Shown here piece by piece: positions 50,494 to 59,374 of a stretch of 64,000 nucleotides of DNA. How positions within the stretch are numbered: position 1 is the stretch's first letter; the number at the start of each line of letters is the position of its first letter. The DNA comes from Thermohalobaculum sp039821125. Its GTDB lineage: Bacteria; Pseudomonadota; Alphaproteobacteria; Rhodobacterales; Rhodobacteraceae. The stretch covers positions 1 to 64,000 of the forward strand of contig JBCBOR010000005.1 of the NCBI GenBank assembly GCA_039821125.1, read 5' to 3'. The notes beneath the pieces were generated by a model. That model saw only the letters and a program-made list of their open reading frames with translations, was not told where the DNA came from and did not search any database. Both the position numbers and the translations under genes were made by a program.

Positions 50494-52037
50494 GCCACAG
50501 CCTCGACTGGCAGATCGATGTCGTCGCGATGGGCGCCGCCCATCAGCAGGCCGACCTTGTCCGGCGTCATCTCTGATGCCGGATAGGCGTGCGACAGGCG
50601 CCCATGATGGATCACGGCAATCCGGTCGCATATGGCGAAGACCTCTTCGAGATCCTGGCTGATCACGAGCACGGCGGTGCCAGACCGAGCCAGATCGATC
50701 AATGCCCGGCGGATGACGGCGGCAGCACCTGCATCGACACCCCATGTCGGCTGCGAGACCACAAGGACGCCGGGATCGCGCAGGATTTCGCGCCCGATCA
50801 CGAATTTCTGCAGGTTCCCGCCGGACAGGGATGCGGCCACCGGGTCGTCTCCTGCCGCCCGGACATCGAAGCGATCGCGGACGCGGGCGACCCAGGACCG
50901 CGCAGCGCGCAGGCTCAGAAATCCGCCGCGTGCGATCTCGCCAGTTCCGTGATGCGAGAGCAGGATGTTCTCGGAAAGCGCCATTGTACCGACGGCGGCG
51001 TGGCCGTTTCGCTCTTCTGGCAGAAAGGCGGCACCCGCTGCGCGGCGTGCTGTGGGGCCGAGCGCGCCTGACTGCCTGCCGTCAATCGTAATCTGATCCG
51101 GCGCAGTTGCCCGTTCGCCCGAGAGTGCGTCCATCAACTCGGACTGCCCCTCTCCAGCGACGCCCGCGATGCCGAGGACCTCGCCGCCATGCACCTCAAG
51201 CGAGATGTCGTGAAGGTCGGTGCCGAATTCCGACAGGGCGGGCAGGGAGAGGTGGTTGATCGCAAGGCGCACGGGCCCGCGTTCCAAAGCGTGGTCGCGT
51301 GTCACGGCAGAAACCGTCTCGCCGATCATCATCTCCGCCATGGATCGCGCGGATTCCTCCGCCGGGGTGCACGTGGCGACAACCCGGCCCTGACGCAGGA
51401 TGGTTGCGGTATCGCACAATGCCCGTACTTCCTCGAGCTTGTGGGAAATGTAGAGGATCGCACAACCCGCTTCGGCCAGCCGGTTGAGGGTCGCGAACAG
51501 AAGCTCCGCCTCCTGCGGGGTGAGGACTGAGGTCGGCTCATCCATGATCAGCAGCCGCGGATCCTGAAGCAGGCAGCGGATAATCTCGACCCGCTGTTTC
51601 TCGCCGACCGACAGTGTGTGCACTGCGCGCCCGGGATCGATCGCCAGGCCATATTCGGCTGAGATGGCGGCAATCCTGTCCGAAAGGCGTGCCAGCGGCT
51701 CGGGCGGCAGGGCGAGGGCAATGTTCTCGGCAACCGTCAGCGCATCGAAGACCGAGAAATGCTGGAACACCATACCGATTCCAAGACCGCGCGCCATTGC
51801 GGGGCGGGCGATCTGCACGGATGCGCCCTGCCAGAAGAACCGCCCTTCGTCCGGTTGCAGCACCCCGTACATCATCTTGACCAGCGTCGACTTGCCCGCG
51901 CCGTTCTCACCCAGCAGTGCGTGCTTCTCTCCGGGCCGGATGGTGATCAAGACCGCGTCGTTCGCCGTGAACGCCCCGAACCGCTTGGTCACCGAGACGG
52001 CCTGCAACAGGGCATCGGGCTCGGGGGCTGACGTCAT
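50490..52037 (-). CDS. Nucleoside/purine ABC transporter ATP-binding protein (tandem NBD)
   Basis: 515 residues from ATG 52037, preceded by AAGGACCC. Two nucleotide-binding domains are fused. The first is canonical: Walker A GENGAGKST, LSVGEKQRVEIIRCL and LLIMDEPTSVLTP. The second is degenerate at Walker A (GVAGEGQSELM) but keeps a signature LSGGNLQKFVIGREI and a Walker B-like VLVVSQPTWGVDAGA. This asymmetry is normal for the sugar/nucleoside (RbsA/NupO) subfamily. It opens the operon. No BmpA-type binding lipoprotein gene lies upstream; the next gene is speE on the other strand. Confidence 0.94.
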   Translation of the reverse strand: MTSAPEPDALLQAVSVTKRFGAFTANDAVLITIRPGEKHALLGENGAGKSTLVKMMYGVLQPDEGRFFWQGASVQIARPAMARGLGIGMVFQHFSVFDALTVAENIALALPPEPLARLSDRIAAISAEYGLAIDPGRAVHTLSVGEKQRVEIIRCLLQDPRLLIMDEPTSVLTPQEAELLFATLNRLAEAGCAILYISHKLEEVRALCDTATILRQGRVVATCTPAEESARSMAEMMIGETVSAVTRDHALERGPVRLAINHLSLPALSEFGTDLHDISLEVHGGEVLGIAGVAGEGQSELMDALSGERATAPDQITIDGRQSGALGPTARRAAGAAFLPEERNGHAAVGTMALSENILLSHHGTGEIARGGFLSLRAARSWVARVRDRFDVRAAGDDPVAASLSGGNLQKFVIGREILRDPGVLVVSQPTWGVDAGAAAVIRRALIDLARSGTAVLVISQDLEEVFAICDRIAVIHHGRLSHAYPASEMTPDKVGLLMGGAHRDDIDLPVEAVA

Positions 52038-52136
52038 GGCGGCTGGGTCCTTGCTGTCTTTGCGCGCCTTAGCGTTGCGTTTGTTGCGCTGCAATGTCAA
52101 ACGCCATCGCAGAGCGTCACGAGGAGGCTTTGACCC

Positions 52137-52997
52137 ATGTCTGATGATCGCATGCCCGGTTGGTCGGTCGAGACCCTACACGCGGATTTCCGTCTGTGTT
52201 TGCGCACGGACACGGTCCACTATGACAGCGCGACCGATCATCAACGTCTGCGGGTGTTCGAGAACTCGTCTTTCGGCCGGGTCCTGACCCTGGACGGGGT
52301 GGTCCAGACGACCGAGGGTGACGAGTTCATCTATCACGAGATGATGGCGCATGTGCCGATCTTCGCGCATGGCGCAGCGGCCGAGGTGCTGATCATCGGC
52401 GGCGGTGACGGGGGTATGGCGCGGGAGGTACTGCGCCATCAGTCCGTCAAACGGCTGACGCAGGTCGAGATCGATGCGGGCGTTGTCGCGTTCTCTCGCG
52501 AGCATTTGCCGGCTCTGTCCGCAGGCGCGTTCGACGATCCTCGGCTGGATCTCGTGATCTCGGACGGAGCGGCCTTCGTGCGAGAGACCGAGCGTCGCTT
52601 CGACGTGATCATCATTGATTCGACCGATCCGATCGGTCCGGGCGAGGTCCTGTTTACCGACACGTTCTACGGACACGCCCGGCGGTGCCTTGCGCCCGAC
52701 GGGATCCTGGTCACGCAGAACGGGGTGCCGTTCCTTCAAGCGGACGAGTTGCGCGGAACGATGACAGCCTTCCGTGCGCTGTTCCGCGATGCGGCGTGCT
52801 ACACGGCGACAATCCCGACCTATGCGGGTGGGCCGATGGCGTTCGGTTGGGGCACCGATGGCCCGGCACGGTCTGTTGATGTCGAGACACTGACCGACCG
52901 GTTTCAGACGGCTGGTATCGATACGCGCTACTACGACCCTCAGGTCCACAAGGCCGCGTTCGTTCTGCCACGCTACATCGCGAAGCTGATCGCCTGA
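52137..52997 (+). CDS. speE: Polyamine aminopropyltransferase (spermidine synthase)
   Basis: 286 residues. Core features are the SAM-type motif LIIGGGDGGMAREVLRH, the catalytic Asp in VIIIDSTDPIGPGEVLF, and the conserved GVVQTTEGDEFIYHEMMAHVP region with YDSATDHQRLRVFEN before it. It transfers an aminopropyl group from decarboxylated S-adenosylmethionine to putrescine. Length is normal for the bacterial enzyme, with no N-terminal membrane domain. It is divergent from the purine transporter gene, with 99 bp between the starts. speD is not in the window. Confidence 0.96.
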   Translation: MSDDRMPGWSVETLHADFRLCLRTDTVHYDSATDHQRLRVFENSSFGRVLTLDGVVQTTEGDEFIYHEMMAHVPIFAHGAAAEVLIIGGGDGGMAREVLRHQSVKRLTQVEIDAGVVAFSREHLPALSAGAFDDPRLDLVISDGAAFVRETERRFDVIIIDSTDPIGPGEVLFTDTFYGHARRCLAPDGILVTQNGVPFLQADELRGTMTAFRALFRDAACYTATIPTYAGGPMAFGWGTDGPARSVDVETLTDRFQTAGIDTRYYDPQVHKAAFVLPRYIAKLIA

Positions 52998-52998
52998 T

Positions 52999-53232
52999 CT
53001 ATTTCTGCCGCAGCTGCGCCAGGAACAGGATCAATGCGGCGCCGATCACCGCGGTCAGGACCGTCCCAAATCCGAGCCCGAGGCCAAGAATGCGCTGCAG
53101 GAACCAGAGCGCAACGGCGCCGCCGACCCCCAGTGCCGCTGAAACGACGATCCCGTTTCGGGTCAGGTTCAGCCGCTCGGAGGCAAAGCCTGTCATGCCA
53201 CCGATGATCACTGCGCCAAACAATCCGAACAT
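52999..53232 (-). CDS. GlsB/YeaQ/YmgE-family small membrane protein
   Basis: 77 residues from ATG 53232, with GAGG in GAGGCTTGAG upstream. Three hydrophobic segments: LFGAVIIGGMTGFAS, VSAALGVGGAVALWFL and GTVLTAVIGAALILFL, with Gly pairs typical of transglycosylase-associated (YeaQ) proteins. The family is stress-linked in several species but has no proven activity. It ends one base after the speE stop, tail to tail. Confidence 0.8.
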   Translation of the reverse strand: MFGLFGAVIIGGMTGFASERLNLTRNGIVVSAALGVGGAVALWFLQRILGLGLGFGTVLTAVIGAALILFLAQLRQK

Positions 53233-53316
53233 CTCAAGCCTCGTGCCCTGTCGCGACACGCAGACCATCGGCGAAGGGCGGGCAAAAGGAAAGCATTTCT
53301 GCCCGGGCACCCGAGG

Positions 53317-54159
53317 CTAGGCCTCGAGCCGCGCTGCCTCGTAGGCCAGCATCGCCCGCTTCATGGGCAGACCCCAGTGATACCCGCCAAGCTTGCCGTC
53401 GCGACGCAGCGCGCGGTGGCAGGGGATCAGCCAGCTGATCGGATTGCGCCCGACCGCCGAGCCAACCGCGCGCACGGCGCGCGGTGAACCGATGGCCTGA
53501 GCGATCTCTGAATAGGTTGTCACGTGGCCCGACGGGATCGCCATCAGCGCCTCCCAGACCTTGATCTGAAACGGCGCCCCCAGCGGAGCCAGCGCGACTT
53601 CGCCCGCGCCTTTGAAGGCCGCCTCGACCCACTTGGCCAAGGCAGCAGGGTCCTCGGCATAGGCCGCATCGGGCCAGCGGCTGATCATGTCCTGCCATGC
53701 CGCTTCGCGCCCCATCTCGGCGGCGAAGGCCAGCCCGCACAGCCCGCGATCCGTTCCCATGGCCAGCGCATCGCCAAAGGGTGTCTCGAACCAGCCCCAG
53801 CGGATCGTGAGCCCTGCGCCCTTGCGCGCATAGTCGCCGGGGGACATCGCTTCCCACCGGACAAACAGATCATGCAGCCGCCCGGGAGAGGACAACCCCG
53901 CCTCAAAGGTGGCATCCAGTACCGTAAATCGTTCGGTCAAAAGGCGTTTTGCGTGATCCAGCGTCAGGTATTGCAGATAGCGCTTCGGCGAGACACCGAC
54001 CCACTGGCTGAAGACCCGCTGAAAGTGCGCCGGGCTGAGTCCGATCGCGGCGGCCACATCATCGAGGGTCGGTTGCGTCTCGGCGTTCTCTTCGATGTAC
54101 CGCAGTGCAGCTGCCATCAGGTCATATTGAAACCGGTCCTGCGTGATCTCGATATTCAT
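53317..54159 (-). CDS. AraC-type HTH / methylated-DNA-cysteine methyltransferase fusion (Ada-like)
   Basis: 280 residues from ATG 54159, behind GGAGGAACAC. The N-terminal AraC domain (about 10-95: AETQPTLDDVAAAIGLSPAHFQRVF, EAGLSSPGRLHDLF) is followed by a DNA methyltransferase domain (about 105-275) with FQIKVWEALMAIPSGHVTTY, VGRNPISWLIPCHRALRRDG (acceptor Cys in PCHR) and GGYHWG. It repairs O6-methylguanine and probably induces its own expression. The Ada N-terminal zinc/phosphotriester domain is missing, as in many alphaproteobacterial Ada-like proteins. No alkA or alkB-dioxygenase gene is adjacent. Confidence 0.93.
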   Translation of the reverse strand: MNIEITQDRFQYDLMAAALRYIEENAETQPTLDDVAAAIGLSPAHFQRVFSQWVGVSPKRYLQYLTLDHAKRLLTERFTVLDATFEAGLSSPGRLHDLFVRWEAMSPGDYARKGAGLTIRWGWFETPFGDALAMGTDRGLCGLAFAAEMGREAAWQDMISRWPDAAYAEDPAALAKWVEAAFKGAGEVALAPLGAPFQIKVWEALMAIPSGHVTTYSEIAQAIGSPRAVRAVGSAVGRNPISWLIPCHRALRRDGKLGGYHWGLPMKRAMLAYEAARLEA

Positions 54160-54228
54160 GTGTTCCTCCATTCGCTGTCCCACAGTCTATGCGGGCGCTG
54201 CTCTGGTGCCACCCGGATCGTGCGCAGA

Positions 54229-55203
54229 TCAGAGGGACAGGTGTTCGATGACCTCGCCGGCGATCCGGTCGGCTTCGGCGAGACGCGGATAGCTCCAGGT
54301 CTCGATCTTGCCTTCGAACCTCCGGCTCGCGCCGCGGGCGGTGAGTTGGCGGTGAAACGCGGTCAGCTTTGCGGCGACCGAGTTGATCGGGAACACATGA
54401 ACAGGGAGGCCGACTGTCGCCGCCTCGGACGCCATGTTGACCGAATCTTCCGTCACAAGCACGGCGTCGGCATGTCCGAGCATCGCCGGGTAGGGGTTGT
54501 CCTGCTCGGGCGTCCAGACCGTTGCAGTGTCCGGCAGTTCGGTTTGAAGCGTCTTCGTCAACGCCTCTGGTGTCCGGCGCGACGTCGTGACGATCAGAGT
54601 GTGGTGATTGGCGAGCGCGGCGAGCGCGATGATCAAGGCTTCGCCATCGGTTCCGGTGAACGTAGCAGAGGTGCTGGGCCCTCCGACCAAAACAGCGAGC
54701 CGCGAGCGTTCAGGACCCGGCAGTCGTGTTGCCCAATCGCTTGCCACCTTCGCCACGCGCTCAGGCGTCAAACGGGTCATCGCTCCGACGGTGCGCAGAA
54801 CGTTATCACCGTGGGTTGTGTCATGATCGGGCAGGATCATTGCATCGAAGGCAGTTGTGCCAAGCTTCGGGTCCAGGATCTGTACAGCGCGAGCCCCTGT
54901 TTTGCGCCGCAGGCTTGCTGCGACGAGGCCCGCGCGCCGACCCGTGGAAATGATCAGATCGGGCTGCGTTCCCTGCGCGGGGCCCTCTGACTGACACGCG
55001 GGTTCAGGCCAGCCCGGAACAATCGATCCGATCGCTTTTGCGAGGGCAGGTGGCAGCACACGGGCCCAAATCGGAAGCGTCGTGTTGACCGTCCGAATGG
55101 TGACTGGACGCTGCCGTGCCAACGCCTCGGCCAGGCCGAGGGATTGCGCGTCATGTCCTGCACGGCCATCCGACAGAACCCACAGATCTAACGGTTTTGC
55201 CAT
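54229..55203 (-). CDS. ELM1-like (mitochondrial fission ELM1 family, DUF1022) protein
   Basis: 324 residues from ATG 55203. The opening LDLWVLSDGRAGHDAQSLGLAEAL and the central LAVLVGGPSTSATFTG, TPEQDNPYPAMLGHADAVLV and TEDSVNMASEAATVGLPVHV are the ELM1/DUF1022 text, which has a glycosyltransferase-B-like fold in its C-terminal half. Plant ELM1 helps mitochondrial fission; the bacterial ancestor's job is unknown. The gene is divergent from the Lrp-type regulator and shares with it a palindrome 15 bp from its own start. Confidence 0.85.
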   Translation of the reverse strand: MAKPLDLWVLSDGRAGHDAQSLGLAEALARQRPVTIRTVNTTLPIWARVLPPALAKAIGSIVPGWPEPACQSEGPAQGTQPDLIISTGRRAGLVAASLRRKTGARAVQILDPKLGTTAFDAMILPDHDTTHGDNVLRTVGAMTRLTPERVAKVASDWATRLPGPERSRLAVLVGGPSTSATFTGTDGEALIIALAALANHHTLIVTTSRRTPEALTKTLQTELPDTATVWTPEQDNPYPAMLGHADAVLVTEDSVNMASEAATVGLPVHVFPINSVAAKLTAFHRQLTARGASRRFEGKIETWSYPRLAEADRIAGEVIEHLSL

Positions 55204-55217
55204 TTCCGCTTTCTGAA

Positions 55218-55237
55218 AATTACCAAGATTGGTAATT
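55218..55237. promoter_or_regulatory. Near-perfect palindromic operator between ELM1-like and Lrp genes
   Basis: AATTACCAA-GA-TTGGTAATT: two 9-bp arms with a 2-bp centre in a 136-bp divergent gap. It is AT-rich, as Lrp/AsnC boxes are, and lies next to a gene for such a regulator, so autoregulation and control of the ELM1-like gene are likely. Confidence 0.65.
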
Positions 55238-55339
55238 ATATTTCTTTCTGCCTTGCAGAATGTTCTATAAGGAGCACGCGAACCCGGTGGCAACGCCGCG
55301 GTCAGCTCCCGCGAAACCCCGCAGAGATGGGATGCGAGC

Positions 55340-55840
55340 ATGGCAGGACTAAAGCTAGATCAGATCGACCGCAACATTTTGGCGGAGTTGCAGGCCGACG
55401 GGCGCATGACGAATGTCGAACTTTCGCGCCGTGTCGGGATCTCTGCGCCGCCCTGTCTCAGGCGGGTCCGGACGCTGGAGGAGACCGGTCTGATCCAGGG
55501 CTACCACGCACGGGTCAATGCGCGGGAGCTGGGTTATGAAGTCACCTTCATGGCCATGGTCAGTCTGAAAAGCCAGGCAGGGGCAGATCTTGAGGAGTTC
55601 GAACAGCTCTGTGCCGGGTGGCCGCTGGTTCGTGAGTGCCACATGCTGAATGGCGAAGTGGATTTCATGCTGAAATGCGTCGCGCCGAACCTGCTGAGCT
55701 TTCAGAACTTTCTGACGGACGAGTTGACTTCGACGCCGAACGTCTCGAACGTGAAGACGTCGCTTGTGATACGGACCGGCAAAGACGAACCCGGGGTGCC
55801 CTTCGAGGTGTCGGACCATCTCGCGGCGGAGAAGGTCTAG
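55340..55840 (+). CDS. Lrp/AsnC-family transcriptional regulator
   Basis: 166 residues. N-terminal winged HTH (LDQIDRNILAELQADGRMTN, ELSRRVGISAPPCLRRVRTL) and a C-terminal RAM (ActR-like) ligand domain (TFMAMVSLKSQAG, RECHMLNGEVDFMLKCVA, SNVKTSLVIRT). The family forms octamers that respond to amino acids and control amino acid or redox metabolism genes. In many roseobacters an Lrp gene of this kind precedes trxB; here a convergent sulfotransferase-like gene follows. The palindrome at 55218-55237 is a candidate binding site. Confidence 0.93.
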   Translation: MAGLKLDQIDRNILAELQADGRMTNVELSRRVGISAPPCLRRVRTLEETGLIQGYHARVNARELGYEVTFMAMVSLKSQAGADLEEFEQLCAGWPLVRECHMLNGEVDFMLKCVAPNLLSFQNFLTDELTSTPNVSNVKTSLVIRTGKDEPGVPFEVSDHLAAEKV

Positions 55841-55850
55841 GAGCCGGCGA

Positions 55851-56588
55851 CTACTGCGCCACTGTCTCTGAGCGCTGGATCCTGTGGCGATACATCGTCT
55901 CGTAATGTGGGCGGCAGATTTCGACGATACCCTGCAGAGCCTCGGGCGGTGCTTTCGGCACGCGCGGCTTTGCAAATCCGGTCGATTGATTGACGGCGTT
56001 GTACCAATGTGCAGCCCAGACGCCATCAGTGTCCCGCGGGCCCGGTCGCCAGCCCAGCATCGCATTGTCGAACGGGACACCCAGACCTGCGCACATTGCG
56101 CGAAGCATTTCCTCCGGTGCTGCGAGTACATCCTGAGACTCTAGGACCGGCGGCGCTGTGCTCCTGTCTTGGCAGACCTGATCGAACAATTCCGCCTGTC
56201 TGCGGAACCCGAGATCGTCGGGCCCAAGGCCGTCCCATTTCTCGGCAAACGATGCGGCCACCTGTTCCGGTGAGCGGATCAGGAAAGCGTGCCGCAGGCC
56301 CGCCATCCACGCCGTGGGAGCCTGCACCACCATGTGCTGACACATGTGTTTTTGATAGATGACCGGCGTGCCGGTCCGACCTGCGCAATCCTCGGCAATC
56401 TCATCCCAATCCGTCGAATGTGCTGCCATGATCTCGTCGCGCATCGGGTGGCTGGCGCCGGTCGTGCGCAGATAGGCGCCGTAGAACGGCTCATCCATCA
56501 CAGACGTATCGGCACGACTGTCCCAGGAGCGCATCATCGCGGTCGAGATGTTCCGAGGCCCCGACCACACCGCGATCCTGATCGTCAT
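55851..56588 (-). CDS. Sulfotransferase-like P-loop protein
   Basis: 245 residues from ATG 56588, with AGGGGG five bases upstream; GTG 56594 is two codons earlier. It begins MTIRIAVWSGPRNISTAMMRSW, where SGPRNISTAM matches the 5'-phosphosulfate loop (PAPS binding) of sulfotransferases. Later segments DEPFYGAYL, HAFLIRSPEQVAASFAEKW and WYNAVNQSTGF fit the same family. The acceptor substrate is unknown. It follows a small exported-protein gene by 16 bp and the two are probably cotranscribed. Confidence 0.8.
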   Translation of the reverse strand: MTIRIAVWSGPRNISTAMMRSWDSRADTSVMDEPFYGAYLRTTGASHPMRDEIMAAHSTDWDEIAEDCAGRTGTPVIYQKHMCQHMVVQAPTAWMAGLRHAFLIRSPEQVAASFAEKWDGLGPDDLGFRRQAELFDQVCQDRSTAPPVLESQDVLAAPEEMLRAMCAGLGVPFDNAMLGWRPGPRDTDGVWAAHWYNAVNQSTGFAKPRVPKAPPEALQGIVEICRPHYETMYRHRIQRSETVAQ

Positions 56589-56604
56589 GGACACCCCCTA
56601 TGGG

Positions 56605-57123
56605 TCAGGGGGTTGGCTTGCCCCCGTCGGTCGACTTTGCCAACGATACATCGCGGTCCGAGATCGTCCAAGCGTTGAGCGCTGCGATCAGGCCCATGCG
56701 GTGGGCAATGAGATACTCCCCCGTATGGCTGACCTGCCCGAGCGACTCCGTGCGCGCGGTGTTCTTGTCCTTCGGTCGTGAGAACCGCGTCCAGTCGCGG
56801 CCGAACAGCCGATCCATATTGATCTCGACAATCGTGTCCCTGAGTTCCGCGAGACTGCTGAGAAACGCTATGGCCGCCCGCCGTTTAGGAATGGATTTCG
56901 ATCGGAGTGCGACTTGCGCGTTCTGACAGCCGTCCGCCAAGGTTACAAAGAAGGTGGGATCGGCATCCCGCGCCACGAACCGTGTTCTGTTTACATAGTG
57001 ATTGCAGGCCTTTGCGTAGCGTACGAGCTCTGCGTCACTCGGGGCGGCCAATTCCGAGGCACCTGCGCCCGCTGTCGACAGCGGCAGGGCCAGCGCGCCT
57101 GCTAGAAGTATGCGGTGTAGCAT
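56605..57123 (-). CDS. Small exported protein of unknown function
   Basis: 172 residues. Signal peptide about 1-22 (HRILLAGALALPLSTAGAGA). The mature chain is mostly helical with two cysteines (KACNHYVN, DGCQNAQVAL) that could form a disulfide. No recognised domain. It is upstream of the sulfotransferase-like gene in the same transcript. The region 57124-57296 to its right is gene-free and must carry its promoter. Confidence 0.7.
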   Translation of the reverse strand: MLHRILLAGALALPLSTAGAGASELAAPSDAELVRYAKACNHYVNRTRFVARDADPTFFVTLADGCQNAQVALRSKSIPKRRAAIAFLSSLAELRDTIVEINMDRLFGRDWTRFSRPKDKNTARTESLGQVSHTGEYLIAHRMGLIAALNAWTISDRDVSLAKSTDGGKPTP

Positions 57124-57296
57124 TGGACACCTTTCAAAAAGCGAAACTCAATTAAGGTTAACGTACATAAAACTGTCATGAATTCCTAAACAAAGCTGTA
57201 ACATTCGCCACAGGACGCCGAGATCGTGCGCGGCGGATCGGTCTGGATATTCGCACGCTTGTCGCGCCGCAGGGGCTCTGCTAGACACCGCCGCCA

Positions 57297-58019
57297 ATGT
57301 CAGGCAGCCCCGAAAACCTCAGCAAAGCAGCGCGTCTCCGGCAGGAACGCTTGGACCGTTGGCGCCGCCCGCTCGTGACACCATGGGATCGCGTGCGCGC
57401 TTGGGCAAACATGATCTTTGTTGATCACGGCTTTTTCAGGATGGCGTACCTGAATCTGCATCAAATTTCGCCAAATGCCTGGCGTTCTGCACAACCAACG
57501 CCCTATCAGATCCGTGGATTGGCCCGGCGCGGCATCAAGACCGTCGTGACCTTGCGCGGTGGACAGAGCTATGGCTCGCTGCCGCTGGAGATCGAGGCCT
57601 GCAGGGACGCCGGTATCGCGTTCGAGAAATTCGTGCTCAGGTCGCGCGCCATCCCGTCGCTGGAGGACATGCTGGAGGCCAAGGCATTCTTCGAGCGGAT
57701 CACATATCCGGTCCTGTTCCACTGCAAATCCGGTGCGGACCGCGCTGGGATGATGGCTGCCTTGTATCTGATCCTGCATGAAGACGTTCCGGTCTCGCAG
57801 GCCCGCAAACAGCTTTCGATCCGCTATGGCCATATCAAGCAGGGTAAAACCGGGATCCTGGATGCGCTGTTCGACACCTATCTGGCGGATCAGCCCACGG
57901 AGGATATGGCGTTTCTCGACTGGGCAAAGACGCGGTTCGATCGCGATGCCATCACGAAGGCGTTCCAGGCGGGCAGTTTGGGAAGCTTACTGTCCGATAC
58001 CGTCTTGCGGCGGGAATGA
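57297..58019 (+). CDS. Dual-specificity/tyrosine phosphatase family protein
   Basis: 240 residues. The signature CX5R loop is HCKSGADRAGMMAALYL, with the catalytic Cys near 143. WRSAQPTPYQIRGLARRGIKTVVTLRG is the opening of the bacterial DSP/tyrosine phosphatase group. The family removes phosphate from protein tyrosine or from small phosphorylated molecules such as inositol phosphates. The N-terminal 45 residues are basic and may fold against the membrane or bind nucleic acid. The 143-bp gap to the aminotransferase gene is free of genes. Confidence 0.88.
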   Translation: MSGSPENLSKAARLRQERLDRWRRPLVTPWDRVRAWANMIFVDHGFFRMAYLNLHQISPNAWRSAQPTPYQIRGLARRGIKTVVTLRGGQSYGSLPLEIEACRDAGIAFEKFVLRSRAIPSLEDMLEAKAFFERITYPVLFHCKSGADRAGMMAALYLILHEDVPVSQARKQLSIRYGHIKQGKTGILDALFDTYLADQPTEDMAFLDWAKTRFDRDAITKAFQAGSLGSLLSDTVLRRE

Positions 58020-58163
58020 AAGCACCAGATCTCCCCCGGCCTGGGATCTTCCATCACGCCCCGTGATCGGAGTGATCAGCAAATGCCGCATGGACATGTG
58101 GTCAATCGCGCATAGCCTTCATCAGCAATTCAAGCTGATCTCTGCATCTCCGGGAGAGCCCCC

Positions 58164-59351
58164 ATGAACCTGAACCACGGCCGTGCGTTGACCTCCATTC
58201 CTGGCCCGACGGTGGTCCCGGATCGCGTGCTGAACGCGATGCACATGGCGATGCCGAATATCTACGAAGGCGCGTTGGTCGAGAAGAGCCTGTCGATCTT
58301 TGCTGACCTTCCCGCGGTTGCACGCACAAAGGGGCATGTGTTCATTGCAATCTCGAACGGTCATGGCGCGTGGGAGATGGCGCTGACCAATACTTTGCGC
58401 CGGGGCGACAAGGTTCTGGTGCTCGAATCCGGGTCGTTTGCTCCGGGTTGGGGCGCTCAGGCCGCGATGCTGGGATGCGAGGTTGAAACCCTGGCTGCGC
58501 CTGAGCGCTCCGCCGTGGACCCGGCGGCGGTCGAGGCGCATCTGCGCGCTGACACCGCGCATTCGATCAAGGCAATCCTGATCGTGCAGATCGACACGGC
58601 AACCGGTGTCTGGAACGACATCGCTGCCATTCGTAAAGCGATTGATGCTGCGGGGCATCCGGCATTGTTCATGGTGGATTGTGTCGCCTCGCTCGGCTGC
58701 GTCGAGTACGAGATGGATGCTTGGGGTGTGGATGTTACGGTCGGCGGCAGTCAGAAGGGCCTTATGGTGCCGCCCGGCCTCGGCCTTGTCTGGGCGTCGG
58801 ACAGGTCGATGGAGGCACACAAGACTGCAGACCTGCGCACGCCGTACTGGGACTGGACCGCGCGACTGTCCGAGGGCGGGCATTACCTGCGGTATTGCGG
58901 AACGTCGCCGGTCCAGCATGTGCAGGCCATGCGGGTTGCGCTCGACATGATCGCGGAGGAAGGTCTTGAGAACATCTGGGCCCGCCATCGGGTGTTCGCC
59001 GATGCGGTGCGCGCCGCTGTGGCGGCATGGGCAACGCAGGGTGGGCTCGAGTTCAACATCATAAATCCTGCGCATCGTTCTGATTCTACAACCACAGTTC
59101 TGGCTGGCGATATTGACAGCGAGGCGCTGCGCCGGGTGTGCGAGGCCAATGCGGGCCTGACCCTTGGGGTTGGTCTTGGTGGCTTCGATGGCAAGGCGTT
59201 CCGGATCGGCCATATGGGACACCTGAACCCGCCGATGGTGCTGGGCACCTTGGCGACGATCGAAGCGGCCCTGCAATCGATGGATGCACCTCTGGCGGGA
59301 TCTGGCACCGCTGCAGCGGTCGAGGTGATTTCGACAGCGCTGGCGGCCTGA
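58164..59351 (+). CDS. Class V aminotransferase (alanine/serine-glyoxylate aminotransferase-like)
   Basis: 395 residues. PLP-binding features: SNGHGAWEMALTN, MVDCVASLGCVEYEMDAWGV and the Schiff-base Lys198 in GGSQKGLMVPPGLGLVWAS. The start LTSIPGPTVVPDRVLNAMH and C-terminal FRIGHMGHLNP are typical of the AGAT/SGAT group. It likely moves an amino group to glyoxylate from serine or alanine, as needed in serine-cycle or photorespiration-like metabolism. Ureidoglycine-glyoxylate aminotransferase is an alternative that would tie in with the purine operon, but the gene is 6 kb away. A GGGAGAGCCCCC stretch precedes the ATG. Confidence 0.88.
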   Translation: MNLNHGRALTSIPGPTVVPDRVLNAMHMAMPNIYEGALVEKSLSIFADLPAVARTKGHVFIAISNGHGAWEMALTNTLRRGDKVLVLESGSFAPGWGAQAAMLGCEVETLAAPERSAVDPAAVEAHLRADTAHSIKAILIVQIDTATGVWNDIAAIRKAIDAAGHPALFMVDCVASLGCVEYEMDAWGVDVTVGGSQKGLMVPPGLGLVWASDRSMEAHKTADLRTPYWDWTARLSEGGHYLRYCGTSPVQHVQAMRVALDMIAEEGLENIWARHRVFADAVRAAVAAWATQGGLEFNIINPAHRSDSTTTVLAGDIDSEALRRVCEANAGLTLGVGLGGFDGKAFRIGHMGHLNPPMVLGTLATIEAALQSMDAPLAGSGTAAAVEVISTALAA

Positions 59352-59374
59352 GTTCACGCTCCGAACGAACAGGT

